The translations under genes were made by a program, and so were the position numbers. This document shows, piece after piece, positions 47,090 through 56,218 of a stretch of DNA of 64,000 bases; positions within the stretch are counted from its first letter, which is position 1; each line of letters opens with the position of its first letter. Source of the DNA: Planctomycetota bacterium (GTDB lineage Bacteria > Planctomycetota > Planctomycetia > Pirellulales > Pirellulaceae). The notes beneath the pieces are model-generated. The model saw only the letters and a program-made list of their open reading frames with translations. It ran no database searches and was not told the DNA's origin. The DNA lies in NCBI GenBank assembly GCA_016872775.1, contig VGZA01000014.1, positions 46,062 to 110,061 on the forward strand, written 5' to 3'.

Positions 47090-49453
47090 CTACTTTGGCC
47101 CGGGGGGCAGTTTTTCGCGCAGGTATTGTGTCATCAGGCCGAACAGGTGCCGCGTGGTGTTGGTTCGTTCGCTAATGCTGTGGCTGCGGTCGGGATAGGC
47201 GAACATGGAGAACTGCTTGTTGCGCGCGACGAGCTCATTGATCAGCGATTCGGCCCCCTGATAATGGCAATTGTCGTCGCCAGTGCCGTGCACGAGCAGC
47301 AGGTTCCCTTGCAGCTGGCCGGCGAAGTGAATCGGCGATCCGCGCACATAGCCTTCAGCGTTGTCGCCGGGGAGTCCCATGTAGCGTTCCTGGTAGATCG
47401 TGTCGTAATGCCGTTGGTTGGGGACCGGCGCGACCGAGATGCCGGTATGGTAGAGTTCGGGGTAACGGAACATGGCATTCAGCGTCATCGACCCGCCGCC
47501 ACTCCAACCCCAGACGCCGATACGTTGCGGATCGAGGTAGGGCCGCGCCTGCAGCAGACTCTTCACGGCGGCGGCCTGGTCGGCCGATGCCAGGACCCCG
47601 ACTTGCCGGTAAATGCACTTGCGCCATTCGCTGCCCCGCGGCGCTGGCGTGCCGCGATTATCGACACTGAAAACCGCGTAGCCTTGTTGCGCGAGGAGCA
47701 TGTGCCAGAGATGGTGCCGCGAACCCCAGCGGTCAAGAACCGTCTGACCCGCCGGTTCACCGTAGACATGGAACAGCACCGGGTACTTACGAGCCGGATC
47801 GAAGTCGGGCGGCAACAGGCACCAGCCATCGAGCTGCACATTGTTGCCAATATCGACGCGAAACATCTCTCGGACCGGCATCTTCAACTTGGCAAGTTTT
47901 TCATGCAGCGCTTTGTTGTCGGTGAGCACGCGGATCGATTTGTGGTCCGGCAGGCTGATCAGTTCGCTGGTCGGTGGCCGCGTGAACGTCGAGTAGGTAT
48001 GTACGGCCCAGTTGCCGTCGGGTGAAATACTATACTGATGCGTTCCAGGTTGATCCATCGGCGTCAACCGTTCCTGACGCATGCCATCGTAGCGCACCCG
48101 ATACAGATACCGCTGCGTTGGATTGTCGGGGGAAGCGGCGTAATACAGCCATCCGTCACGGTTGTTTGTGTCGTCGGCCCGTTCGATCTGCATCACATCA
48201 AATTTTCCTGACGTGATCGGTCGCGTCTGCCCTTCGTTGCGATCGATCAAGTAGGCGTGCTGCCAGCCGCTGCGTTCACTCAGCCAGACCAGACGCGTAT
48301 GGTGATCGGTCCAGATCAGTCGGGCATTGTGATTGTCGACCCAGGCCGGATCGGTTTCCGTCTGCAGCGTGCGCAATTCACCTTGCAGAACATCAGCCAG
48401 AAATAGCCGGTTGGTGTTCTGCAGCCGATTGAATTGCTGGATCACCAGGTGGCGGGAGTCTCCGGCCCAATCCATTTGAGCCAGATAATGTTCGCGTGGG
48501 TCTCCAGGGATCGGCAGCCAGTTCGTCTCGCCGCCCGACGCAGGCACCACGCCGATCCGTGCTGACGGATTGGTCTCACCGACTTTGGGATAGGGCACTG
48601 CCAGCGTTTCGTTGTAGAGGCCACTGACGTTGCTGACCAGCAGATAGTCGCGAACGCCATCGACGTCGATTTGCCAGTAGGCGATCGCCTGCCCGTCGGG
48701 GCTCCAGCGGAATCCGTCCTGCAAACCGAGTTCTTCCTCGTAGACCCAGTCGAAGGTGCCGTTGATCTTGCGCGATTCGCCTTTGTCGGTCAGTCGCGTG
48801 ATCGTCATCGTCCGCAGATCCTGGACGTAGAGATCCTGTTCCTGCACATAGGCGACGCGTCCGCCGTCCGGGGAGAATTTGGCGAACATCAACGACGAAG
48901 GCGCCGCCGGACCGCCAATTTTCTTGAGTTCGCCCGCGGCAACATCCAGGACCCAATAGTCGCCACGGGACCGCGTGCGCCAGACGCGTTTCGAGTTGGT
49001 GTAGATCAGCAATTTGGACTCGTCGTCGCTGAAGACATAGCGTTCGACGCTCAGTGCCGATTCCTCGCGTGGAGGAATGAAATGGTAGGCGGGCACGAGC
49101 ACCTCACTGCGGTCGGTGGCCGTGTCGTGCCAGACCAGGCTGCGTCCGCCAGGGATCTCCTTGACGGTTTCCATGCGCAGATAGCCACCACGACGCTGGT
49201 GCCAGTTGAACGACTCGGGAGGTTGCCCGCCGAGTTCGTTCCCCTGGAAGATCCGATCCAGCGTCAGCAGCGATTCGTCGACCTGCGGTTCCTGGCCGGT
49301 CGTGCGCAGCGGCGCGGATGCCAGCAGCGACAGGCTCAGCACCAACCCGGCAAAAACGGCAGGTCGGGAGGCGGGCGGCCGCGAACCGGTTCGGGCGTCG
49401 AAGTCGGCCGCGTCAGGGATCGCGGCGGAAATCGGAGAAGTGAAAACGCGCAT
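47090..49453 (-). CDS. Exported S9 family peptidase (dipeptidyl-peptidase IV-like)
   Basis: A 787-residue serine peptidase. The N-terminal export segment contains FAGLVLSLSLLASAPL. A DPP IV-type eight-bladed propeller follows (for example KFSPDGGRVAYVQEQDLYVQDL and FRWSPDGQAIAYWQIDVDGV). The C-terminal alpha/beta hydrolase has catalytic serine in GWSGGG (651), aspartate in HGTGDDN (726) and histidine in PDRSHSI (758). The YWQIDVDGV stretch resembles the substrate-amine-binding region of DPP IV, so release of N-terminal dipeptides is likely. The start ATG 49453 has GAGGT six bases before it; the frame opens to 49525. Confidence 0.93.
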   Translation of the reverse strand: MRVFTSPISAAIPDAADFDARTGSRPPASRPAVFAGLVLSLSLLASAPLRTTGQEPQVDESLLTLDRIFQGNELGGQPPESFNWHQRRGGYLRMETVKEIPGGRSLVWHDTATDRSEVLVPAYHFIPPREESALSVERYVFSDDESKLLIYTNSKRVWRTRSRGDYWVLDVAAGELKKIGGPAAPSSLMFAKFSPDGGRVAYVQEQDLYVQDLRTMTITRLTDKGESRKINGTFDWVYEEELGLQDGFRWSPDGQAIAYWQIDVDGVRDYLLVSNVSGLYNETLAVPYPKVGETNPSARIGVVPASGGETNWLPIPGDPREHYLAQMDWAGDSRHLVIQQFNRLQNTNRLFLADVLQGELRTLQTETDPAWVDNHNARLIWTDHHTRLVWLSERSGWQHAYLIDRNEGQTRPITSGKFDVMQIERADDTNNRDGWLYYAASPDNPTQRYLYRVRYDGMRQERLTPMDQPGTHQYSISPDGNWAVHTYSTFTRPPTSELISLPDHKSIRVLTDNKALHEKLAKLKMPVREMFRVDIGNNVQLDGWCLLPPDFDPARKYPVLFHVYGEPAGQTVLDRWGSRHHLWHMLLAQQGYAVFSVDNRGTPAPRGSEWRKCIYRQVGVLASADQAAAVKSLLQARPYLDPQRIGVWGWSGGGSMTLNAMFRYPELYHTGISVAPVPNQRHYDTIYQERYMGLPGDNAEGYVRGSPIHFAGQLQGNLLLVHGTGDDNCHYQGAESLINELVARNKQFSMFAYPDRSHSISERTNTTRHLFGLMTQYLREKLPPGPK

Positions 49454-49627
49454 CAGAGACCTCGCGACGGGATCGGCATAGGGGGGGATCGGGCATATGG
49501 ACAAGAATGCGTATGCAGATAGCATAATTCGAGCCGTGGCAGTTCGGAATCAGCGCGGCGCGAACAATTCAGAACCCGGGCGGTGACCGTTACTGCGCCC
49601 CAAAACGATAGTGCGGGAATGCGACGC

Positions 49628-50092
49628 ATGAAATACTGGCTGCTAAAGACGGAACCGGAGGAATATTCGATCCACGATCTGGCGGCGGCGCCGGATCAGA
49701 CAACCGCCTGGGACGGCGTGAGGAACTACCAGGCTCGGAATTTTCTCCGCGACGGCATGCGCGTCGGTGATCGCGTGCTGATCTACCACTCGAATACCGA
49801 ACCGCTGGCGATCGTGGGCGTCGCGAAGGTCGTGCGCAGTTCCTACCCGGATGCGTCCGCGTTCGACCGGAAAAGTGCCTATTTTGATGCCAAATCCAAG
49901 GCGGAATCTCCGACCTGGGTGAATGTCGATTTGAAACTGGATCGGATCTTCGCGGAACCGCTGACACTTATTCAATTGCGTTCGGAGCCAGCCTTGGCCG
50001 GGATGGAACTGTTGCGCCGTGGTTCGCGGCTGTCCGTGCAGCCGGTCACCACGGAGGAATTTCGCCGGATCCAGAGACTGGCCGGCGGTTAG
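49628..50092 (+). CDS. EVE domain protein (thymocyte nuclear protein 1-like)
   Basis: A 154-residue EVE/PUA-like protein. KYWLLKTEPEEYSIHDL, AWDGVRNYQARNFLRDGMRVGDRVLIYHSN, IVGVAKVVRSSYPD and a late VDLKLDRIFAEPLTL are the family hallmarks. EVE proteins bind modified cytosines or modified RNA bases through an aromatic cage. ATG 49628 matches the conserved start; an open frame to 49583 exists. It precedes uvrC by 48 bp and may be cotranscribed, which might suggest a DNA-modification or repair link; inference. Confidence 0.93.
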   Translation: MKYWLLKTEPEEYSIHDLAAAPDQTTAWDGVRNYQARNFLRDGMRVGDRVLIYHSNTEPLAIVGVAKVVRSSYPDASAFDRKSAYFDAKSKAESPTWVNVDLKLDRIFAEPLTLIQLRSEPALAGMELLRRGSRLSVQPVTTEEFRRIQRLAGG

Positions 50093-50140
50093 TCGGCATC
50101 TCTATTGCCATGATCCGGGATAATCTGGTTCACTAAGTAC

Positions 50141-51526
50141 ATGACATCCTCGGCGGACGCCAACGACGCAGATTTCAACCCCGGGCCGGGTGACGGTTCG
50201 CCGGCGGCGTTCGGTTTCGACTATGCCGCCAACAAGGTTCGCGAATTCCCGCAAAAGCCGGGTGTCTACCTGATGAAGGATGCTGCCGGCCGGGTCATCT
50301 ACGTCGGCAAAGCGAAAAACCTCCGCTCCCGCGCCGGAAGTTATTTTCACCTGGCGGCCGAACAGGAGTTGCGCACGCAATGGGTTCGCGAGATCCATGA
50401 CATCGATTTTGTCGAGTGCGAAAGTGAAGTCGACGCACTGTTGATGGAATCGCGACTGATCAAGGATGTTCAGCCAAAACATAACAAGGAACTGAAAGAC
50501 GACAAAACGTTTCCCTACCTGATGATCACGACGGGCGAGGACTTTCCGCGCGTTGAGTTAACGCGACAGCCGCCCGATCGCGGAGTCAAGCTGTACGGTC
50601 CGTTCGCCAATGCGGGGGCCTTGCGCGGAGCGATCCAGGTATTGCAGCGGATTTTCAAATTCCGCACCTGCAGTCTGGATATCGAGGAGAGCGACGAACG
50701 CTGGAACTGGTTTCGCCCTTGCCTGCTGGCCAGCATTGAGCAATGTACGGCGCCGTGCAATTTGCGCATTTCGCGCGAAGCGTACCGACGCGATATTCGA
50801 CGGCTGCAGATGTTCCTGGAGGGACGAAAGCGAGAACTGCTGCGACAGATGCGGGACGAAATGCAGCTGGCCGCGAAGGAACTGAGGTTTGAAGAGGCAG
50901 CTCGACTGCGCGACGAGTTGCGGATGCTGGAACGGCTGGACGAACGAGGAGAACTGGAGACCCACGAACAGCCGGAAGTGTTCTATATCGATCCCAAGAA
51001 AGGGCTATCCGGGCTGCGCAAGTTGCTCAAGCTGCCGCAGGCGCCGCGCACCATCGAAGGCGTCGATATCGCTCACCTTCAAGGCGCGGACACGGTCGCC
51101 AGCGTTGTGCAGTTCATCGATGGCCTGCCGTTCAAACCTGGCTATCGACGCTACAAGATTCGGACCGTTGACGGCATCGATGATTTCCGCTCCATCCATG
51201 AAGTTGTGGCTCGTCGCTTCCGGCGACTGTCCGACGAATCTCAGGTCTTCCCCGACCTGCTTTTGATCGACGGAGGCAAAGGGCAACTGAACGCCGCGCT
51301 GGACGCCTTCCAGACGCAGGGGATCACGCCCCCCGTACTGATTTCGCTGGCCAAGCGCGACGAGGAGATCTTTCTACCAGGGCAAAGTGAGTCGCTGCGG
51401 CTGGGACGGGGAGCGTTCGCGCTCCGCCTGCTGCAATATGTCCGCGATGAAGCACATCGTTTCGCCCAACACTACCATCACGAATTGCGTCGAAAAGCAA
51501 CGTTCGGCGACGACTCTGCCGGGTAA
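50141..51526 (+). CDS. uvrC: UvrC excinuclease subunit lacking the HhH domain
   Basis: UvrC cuts on both sides of a DNA lesion in nucleotide excision repair. The 461-residue product has the GIY-YIG nuclease (KPGVYLMKDAAGRVIYVGKAKNLRSR at about 39-64, for the 3' cut), the cysteine-bearing middle part (FRPCLLASIEQCTAPC), the UVR helix pair (AAKELRFEEAARLRDELRMLE) and the RNase H-like nuclease (IEGVDIAHLQGADTVASVVQF, DGIDDFRS, PDLLLIDGGKGQLNAA, RDEAHRFAQHYHHELRRK). It stops just after the RNase H domain, where most UvrC proteins continue with tandem helix-hairpin-helix motifs, and about 140 residues are missing. No frameshift is visible downstream. A short UvrC without HhH seems usual in planctomycetes. 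Confidence 0.9.
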   Translation: MTSSADANDADFNPGPGDGSPAAFGFDYAANKVREFPQKPGVYLMKDAAGRVIYVGKAKNLRSRAGSYFHLAAEQELRTQWVREIHDIDFVECESEVDALLMESRLIKDVQPKHNKELKDDKTFPYLMITTGEDFPRVELTRQPPDRGVKLYGPFANAGALRGAIQVLQRIFKFRTCSLDIEESDERWNWFRPCLLASIEQCTAPCNLRISREAYRRDIRRLQMFLEGRKRELLRQMRDEMQLAAKELRFEEAARLRDELRMLERLDERGELETHEQPEVFYIDPKKGLSGLRKLLKLPQAPRTIEGVDIAHLQGADTVASVVQFIDGLPFKPGYRRYKIRTVDGIDDFRSIHEVVARRFRRLSDESQVFPDLLLIDGGKGQLNAALDAFQTQGITPPVLISLAKRDEEIFLPGQSESLRLGRGAFALRLLQYVRDEAHRFAQHYHHELRRKATFGDDSAG

Positions 51527-51550
51527 CCCACACGGATTCTGCTCCGGCGG

Positions 51551-51620
51551 TATGGCACTGGCTCGGTATTCCCGAGCCAGTGCTGATTGGGCGAGAGACC
51601 GTGGTCTTGCAACGTAACGT
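51551..51620. repeat. Palindromic dispersed repeat, copy C
   Basis: CACTGGCTCGG (51556-51566), a short loop, CCGAGCCAGTG (to 51582) and the tail GATTGGGCGAGAGACCGTGG then GCAACGTAACGT. About 65 bases match copy A at 11541. It lies 30 bp after uvrC and just before the end of the opposite mtaB gene, so it could be a bidirectional terminator. Confidence 0.8.
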
Positions 51621-51630
51621 TCCGTCGGGT

Positions 51631-52941
51631 TCAAGCCAGTTCGGCGATCAGGCATCCTTCGGCGAACTGCCGGGCGATGGCACGATACAAACGGCCGTTC
51701 CGAGCCGGCTGGGTCAATAACACGGGCGCGTAGCGGCACGATGTACCGAACGCGTGGAACCGATCGGGCGCGTCGCGCAAACCGGCAGGCAGCGGCAGTT
51801 CGCTGCCCGGTGGCGTCTCCACCAGGACTTCCATCCGCGATCCGATCTGTTGGCGGTGGAAAGTGTCTCGCAGGGAAGCCGCGAGTTGTTCCAGTTGTCC
51901 AAGCCGCGCGGCGCGAACCTGGGGCGGTACCTGACCGGGCATCGAAGCGGCGGGCGTGCCCCGCCGCGCGCTGAACGAGAACGCATGGACTTTGGAGAAC
52001 GCCGCTTCGCGCACGGCATCACAGGTGCGTTGAAAGTCGTCGTCCGTTTCGCCGGGAAATCCTACGATCACGTCGGTCGTGAGTGCGGGGTCGGGCAGAT
52101 AGTCGCGAATCAAGCGGCAGCGGTCCAGGAAATGCCGATTGCTCCAGCGACGCCGCATCCGTCTTAAGACCGCATCGGAGCCGCTCTGCATGCAGACGTG
52201 CAGGTGCGGGCAGACGCGATCGGCGTGGCTCCGCATGACTTCGAGCAATTCCCGAGTAACCTCGGTGGCTTCGATGCTCGAAAGCCGGATACGAAACTCA
52301 CCGGGAAGCCTCGCGAGACGGTCGACCAGGTGCGATAGCCGCTTCCACTCGGATTTGGGCTTGCCTTGGTTGAAATCGACACCGTAGTGGCCGAGGTGGA
52401 TGCCGGTGAGCACGATTTCGCGGTAGCCGTTTTCGACGAGTCGGCCGACTTCTTCGACGATCGGCTGCCAGGGACGACTCGCCATGCGCGGCCGAACGTG
52501 GGGAATAATGCAGTAGCTGCAGCGCAACAGGCAACCGTCCTGCACCTTGACGAAGGCCCGATGATGGTTAGCGAATCGGGAAATCCCTGTCGGCATTTCA
52601 TGGATGCCGAATCGGTCGAGCAAGTCGGGAAGTTCCCGCTTGTCGGTCACAACTTCGGCGACGCCAGGAATCGCCGCGATTTCCTCGGGTGCTCGGGTCG
52701 CGTAGCAGCCCATAACGACGATTTGGGCGCGAGGATTTTCCCGCGCCAAGCGACGAATCGTCTGACGACTCTTGGCGTCCCCTTCGGCCGTCACCGTGCA
52801 GGTATTGACGACGCATACATCCGCCGATTCGTGCTCAACGGCATCGCTAAATCCGGCTCGCGCAAACCCCTCGCGCACCAGTTCCGTTTCGTACTGGTTG
52901 ACCTTGCAACCCAGCGTCACGGTGCGGATTGTGGGAGACAT
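51631..52941 (-). CDS. mtaB: tRNA t6A37 methylthiotransferase MtaB
   Basis: A 436-residue radical-SAM methylthiotransferase that adds a methylthio group to threonylcarbamoyladenosine 37 of tRNA. The N-terminal UPF0004 domain has cysteines at 12, 48 and 79 for the auxiliary iron-sulfur cluster (TLGCKVNQYE, VNTCTV, MGCYA). The radical-SAM motif CLLRCSYC places C137, C141 and C144. VRPRMASRP, VLTGIHLGHYGVD, DVIVGFPGETDDDF and a C-terminal TRAM-like part follow. TLGCKVNQYE rather than the MiaB pattern favours MtaB. It is followed on the same strand, upstream in coordinates, by clpS. Confidence 0.94.
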   Translation of the reverse strand: MSPTIRTVTLGCKVNQYETELVREGFARAGFSDAVEHESADVCVVNTCTVTAEGDAKSRQTIRRLARENPRAQIVVMGCYATRAPEEIAAIPGVAEVVTDKRELPDLLDRFGIHEMPTGISRFANHHRAFVKVQDGCLLRCSYCIIPHVRPRMASRPWQPIVEEVGRLVENGYREIVLTGIHLGHYGVDFNQGKPKSEWKRLSHLVDRLARLPGEFRIRLSSIEATEVTRELLEVMRSHADRVCPHLHVCMQSGSDAVLRRMRRRWSNRHFLDRCRLIRDYLPDPALTTDVIVGFPGETDDDFQRTCDAVREAAFSKVHAFSFSARRGTPAASMPGQVPPQVRAARLGQLEQLAASLRDTFHRQQIGSRMEVLVETPPGSELPLPAGLRDAPDRFHAFGTSCRYAPVLLTQPARNGRLYRAIARQFAEGCLIAELA

Positions 52942-52948
52942 CCGACGG

Positions 52949-53311
52949 TTATTCCACCGGCTCGATCGACGCCTTCATCGATCGGCCCGAGGACGAAGCG
53001 CGGGGGTCGCCGCCATAACTGAGGATCTGGTCGCGCTTCAGTTCCGCGTGTTCCAGCGTCGTCGTCAGGCAGATCGCACGCCCGGTCGAGTCAACCTCGT
53101 CGGCAATCTGCCGCCCTTTTACCGACGGATGACCGAACAAGACCCGCATCATGCCGATGACGTAATCAAACGAGTGATCGTTATCGTCCCAGAGGATTAC
53201 TTTGTAACGGGGAACTTTACGGAGTGCCGGCCGGCGTTCCTGTTGCGTCCCCTGCTGCGACTCCTGCTCGACTTCCAGTCGGGACTCGGATTTCGATCTG
53301 AATTCCGTCAT
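52949..53311 (-). CDS. clpS: ATP-dependent Clp protease adaptor ClpS
   Basis: ClpS delivers N-degron substrates to ClpAP. The 120-residue product has a disordered acidic/glutamine-rich N-terminus (about 1-33) followed by the ClpS fold: YKVILWDDNDHSFDYVIGMMRVLFGHP, a diagnostic stretch, then ADEVDSTGRAICLTTTLEHAELKRDQILSYG. The family's LLNDDxTPMEFV pattern appears as ILWDDNDHSFDYV. It is 7 bp from mtaB and is divergent from the M20 peptidase, so the two may form an operon. Confidence 0.93.
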   Translation of the reverse strand: MTEFRSKSESRLEVEQESQQGTQQERRPALRKVPRYKVILWDDNDHSFDYVIGMMRVLFGHPSVKGRQIADEVDSTGRAICLTTTLEHAELKRDQILSYGGDPRASSSGRSMKASIEPVE

Positions 53312-53424
53312 AGGGCACCTCTGTTAAGCGTCGAACCGGGAACCCGAATAGGATTGAGGTTCTCTATGGATTATATTGTCCGACCGAATCCGATGCCAAG
53401 TGGACGCCTGGGAGCCAGAACGAC

Positions 53425-54801
53425 ATGCAGGACATACGTGACTATATCGAGAGTCAACGGAACGCGTTTGAGGACGATTTGTGCCATTTGCTGGCCATTC
53501 CCAGCGTCAGCGCCGATTCGAAACATCGGAGCGACGTGCGTCGCGCGGCGGAGTGGGTTGCTACCCGATTCCGTGAATTAGGCTTGCAGTCTGAGATCGT
53601 GAACACCAGCGGCCAGCCGCTGGTGCTGGCGGAGTCGCCGGACGTGCCCGGGGCGCCCACGGTTCTGGTCTACGGTCATTACGACGTCCAGCCGCCCGAT
53701 CCGCTGTCGGAGTGGATTACGCCACCGTTCGAACCGACGCGTCGGGACGGGAATATTTATGCGAGGGGGTCAACGGACGACAAAGGGCAGTTCCTGACCC
53801 ACGTCTTCAGCACGCAGGCCTGGCTGGCCACACGCAGATCGTTGCCGTTGAAGTTGAAGTTCCTGATTGAGGGCGAGGAGGAGGTTGGCAGCCAGGGAGT
53901 CAATGAGTTTCTGGAGGATCCCGCGTCGCGGCGGCGTTTGGCCTGCGACGTCGCAGTCATCAGCGATACCTGCCAGTTTGCCGCCGGCCAACCAGCGATT
54001 ACGTACGGGCTGCGCGGGATCGCCTATTTCGAATTGCGGCTCTCGGGGCCAAGGCAAGACCTGCATTCGGGCACGTTTGGCGGCGGCGTGACCAACCCGG
54101 CGAACGCCTTGTGCAAGATGCTGAGCAGCCTGATCGATGGTCAAGGACGCATTCAGGTTCCTGGCTTCTACGACAATGTGCTGGCGCTGTCCGATCGCGA
54201 ACGCCAGCAGTTCGCAGCGCTGCCGTTTGACGAACGTGACTTCATGGGGCAGATCGGCGTCGAGGGACTTTCGGGCGAGGCGTCGTATTCCACCTTGGAG
54301 CGCCGCTGGGCGCGACCCACGTTCGACATCAATGGGATCTGGAGCGGGTATCAGGGCGAGGGAGCAAAGACGGTGCTGCCCGCGCGCGCCACGGCAAAAT
54401 TCAGCTTTCGATTGGTGCCGAATCAGGATCCGCACAAGGTCGCCGCAAGTCTGGCAACTCATCTACGATCGGTATGCCCGCCCGGCATTCAAATGGAGTT
54501 GATCGACATGCACGGAGCGACGGGGGTCGTGGTTCCGCTGGACAGCCCCTACATGGCTGCCGCGTCTCGCGCGATCGAATCGGGGTTCGGCAAAGCACCC
54601 GTCTACATTCGTGAAGGCGGCTCCATCCCGATCGTTACGCGGTTCAAGACGTCGTTGGGAGTCGATACCCTGCTCCTGGGCTGGGGGTTGAACGACGACA
54701 ACGCTCATAGCCCGAACGAAAAATTCTGCCTTGCCGATTTTCACCGGGGGATCCAGGCGAGTGCTCGACTATGGGCCGAACTCGCGGAGTGCAAGGTCTG
54801 A
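53425..54801 (+). CDS. M20 family dipeptidase
   Basis: A 458-residue metallopeptidase of the M20 family (dipeptidase-like, PepV/CNDP type). Metal ligands are in VLVYGHYDVQPPDP, ARGSTDDKGQFLTHV and LIEGEEEVGSQG (the EE pair), and the dimerisation domain includes DLHSGTFGGGVTNPANALCKML. The final FRLVPNQDPHKVAASLATHL and NDDNAHSPNEKFCLADFHRGI complete the fold. Two zinc ions would hydrolyse small peptides in the cytoplasm. It stands 113 bp from clpS (divergent) and 59 bp before serS on the same strand. Confidence 0.95.
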   Translation: MQDIRDYIESQRNAFEDDLCHLLAIPSVSADSKHRSDVRRAAEWVATRFRELGLQSEIVNTSGQPLVLAESPDVPGAPTVLVYGHYDVQPPDPLSEWITPPFEPTRRDGNIYARGSTDDKGQFLTHVFSTQAWLATRRSLPLKLKFLIEGEEEVGSQGVNEFLEDPASRRRLACDVAVISDTCQFAAGQPAITYGLRGIAYFELRLSGPRQDLHSGTFGGGVTNPANALCKMLSSLIDGQGRIQVPGFYDNVLALSDRERQQFAALPFDERDFMGQIGVEGLSGEASYSTLERRWARPTFDINGIWSGYQGEGAKTVLPARATAKFSFRLVPNQDPHKVAASLATHLRSVCPPGIQMELIDMHGATGVVVPLDSPYMAAASRAIESGFGKAPVYIREGGSIPIVTRFKTSLGVDTLLLGWGLNDDNAHSPNEKFCLADFHRGIQASARLWAELAECKV

Positions 54802-54860
54802 CCCGCGATCGCCGGGCGAGAGTTTGTTCGAGTCGAATTATCGAGTGAAGGATCGGATTC

Positions 54861-56156
54861 ATGCTGGATCGTAAGTTCATTGTGGAGAACGCCGAAGCGG
54901 TGAAGGTGAATTGCCGGAATCGCGGGGTCGTCGCGGACCTCGACAAGTTGCTCGAGATCGAAAGCCAGCGCCGGGCAAAGCTCAATCAAGTACAGGAACT
55001 GAATCGCAAGGCCAACGAAGTCGCCAAGTCGATCGGTCAGACAAAAGATGCCGGCGAACGGGAAAGCCGCAAGGAGCAAGGGCGGCAGCTGCGGGAAGAA
55101 AAAGACCGCTGCCAGGCCGACCATGACCGGCTCGACCAGGAAGCACACGTTCTGCAATGCGCAATCCCCAATATGACGCATCCCGACGCGCCGATCGGCA
55201 GTGGCGACCACGCCAACGTCGAAGTGCGCCGAGGAAGGCATCCCGTCAGGACCTTTGACTTCAAGCCCCAGGATCATGTCGCGATCGGCGAGCGGCTCGA
55301 TCTGTTCGACCTCGAGGGCGGCTCGCGGACCACAGGTCACGGTTTTTATTTTCTACGCAATGAAGCCGTGCTGCTGGAATTGGCGCTGCAGCGGTATGTC
55401 CTGGGGATCCTCGTGGGCGACGGCTTCACCATCACCACGACACCCGATCTGGCTCAGGATCGCATCCTGCACGGCATCGGCTTCATGCCCAGGGGACCGG
55501 AAACTCAGGTGTACAGTATCGAAAACTCCGATTTGAGCCTGGTCGGTACCGCGGAAATCACGTTGGGGGGACTCTACAGTGGCCAGACGCTGGAAGACAG
55601 TGAACTGCCACTGAAAATCGCCGGAGTCAGCCACTGTTTCCGCACCGAGGCCGGCGCGCATGGTCGAGCGACGCGCGGAATCTACCGCGTGCACCAGTTC
55701 ACCAAGGTCGAAATGTTCGCGTACACGCTGCCGGAACAAAGCGACACGATGCACCAGTACCTGTGTGAACTCGAATGCCGCATTTTCGACGGGTTGGAAA
55801 TCCCCTACCGCGTGATCGACACCGCAACCGGCGACCTGGGTGGACCTGCTTACCGCAAGTTCGACCTGGAAGCCTGGATGCCGGGACGCGGTGAAGCGGG
55901 GGAATGGGGCGAAGTGACAAGTACCTCGAATTGCACCGATTACCAGTCGCGGCGGCTCGATACGCGGTTCCGCACCAAAGGTGAAAAGGGAACGCGATTC
56001 GTGCACACGCTGAACGGCACCGCCGTGGCAATCACCCGCGCGATCATTGCGATCCTGGAAAACTACCAGCAGGCGGACGGTTCCGTGATCATCCCCGAAG
56101 CGCTGCGACCGTGGGTCGGCAAAGACCGAATCACGCCGAAACTAGCTGGCGGGTAG
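54861..56156 (+). CDS. serS: Seryl-tRNA synthetase
   Basis: SerS charges tRNA-Ser. The 431-residue protein has MLDRKFIVENAEAVKVNCRNRGV, the N-terminal tRNA-binding coiled-coil arm (about 25-105), PNMTHPDAPIGSGDHANVEVRR, TTGHGFYFLRNEAVLLELALQRY, motif 2 in CFRTEAGAHGRATRGIYRVHQFTKVEMF and motif 3 in TLNGTAVAITRAIIAILENYQ, preceded by EVTSTSNCTDYQSRRLDTRF. The start is ATG 54861 with AAGGA eight bases upstream. It precedes the MFS gene. Confidence 0.97.
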   Translation: MLDRKFIVENAEAVKVNCRNRGVVADLDKLLEIESQRRAKLNQVQELNRKANEVAKSIGQTKDAGERESRKEQGRQLREEKDRCQADHDRLDQEAHVLQCAIPNMTHPDAPIGSGDHANVEVRRGRHPVRTFDFKPQDHVAIGERLDLFDLEGGSRTTGHGFYFLRNEAVLLELALQRYVLGILVGDGFTITTTPDLAQDRILHGIGFMPRGPETQVYSIENSDLSLVGTAEITLGGLYSGQTLEDSELPLKIAGVSHCFRTEAGAHGRATRGIYRVHQFTKVEMFAYTLPEQSDTMHQYLCELECRIFDGLEIPYRVIDTATGDLGGPAYRKFDLEAWMPGRGEAGEWGEVTSTSNCTDYQSRRLDTRFRTKGEKGTRFVHTLNGTAVAITRAIIAILENYQQADGSVIIPEALRPWVGKDRITPKLAGG

Positions 56157-56218
56157 GCGATCGCAAACCACCCCGTTGCTTCTTGCATTGGGCCGACCGA
56201 TGCGATATGTTCGCTGCC

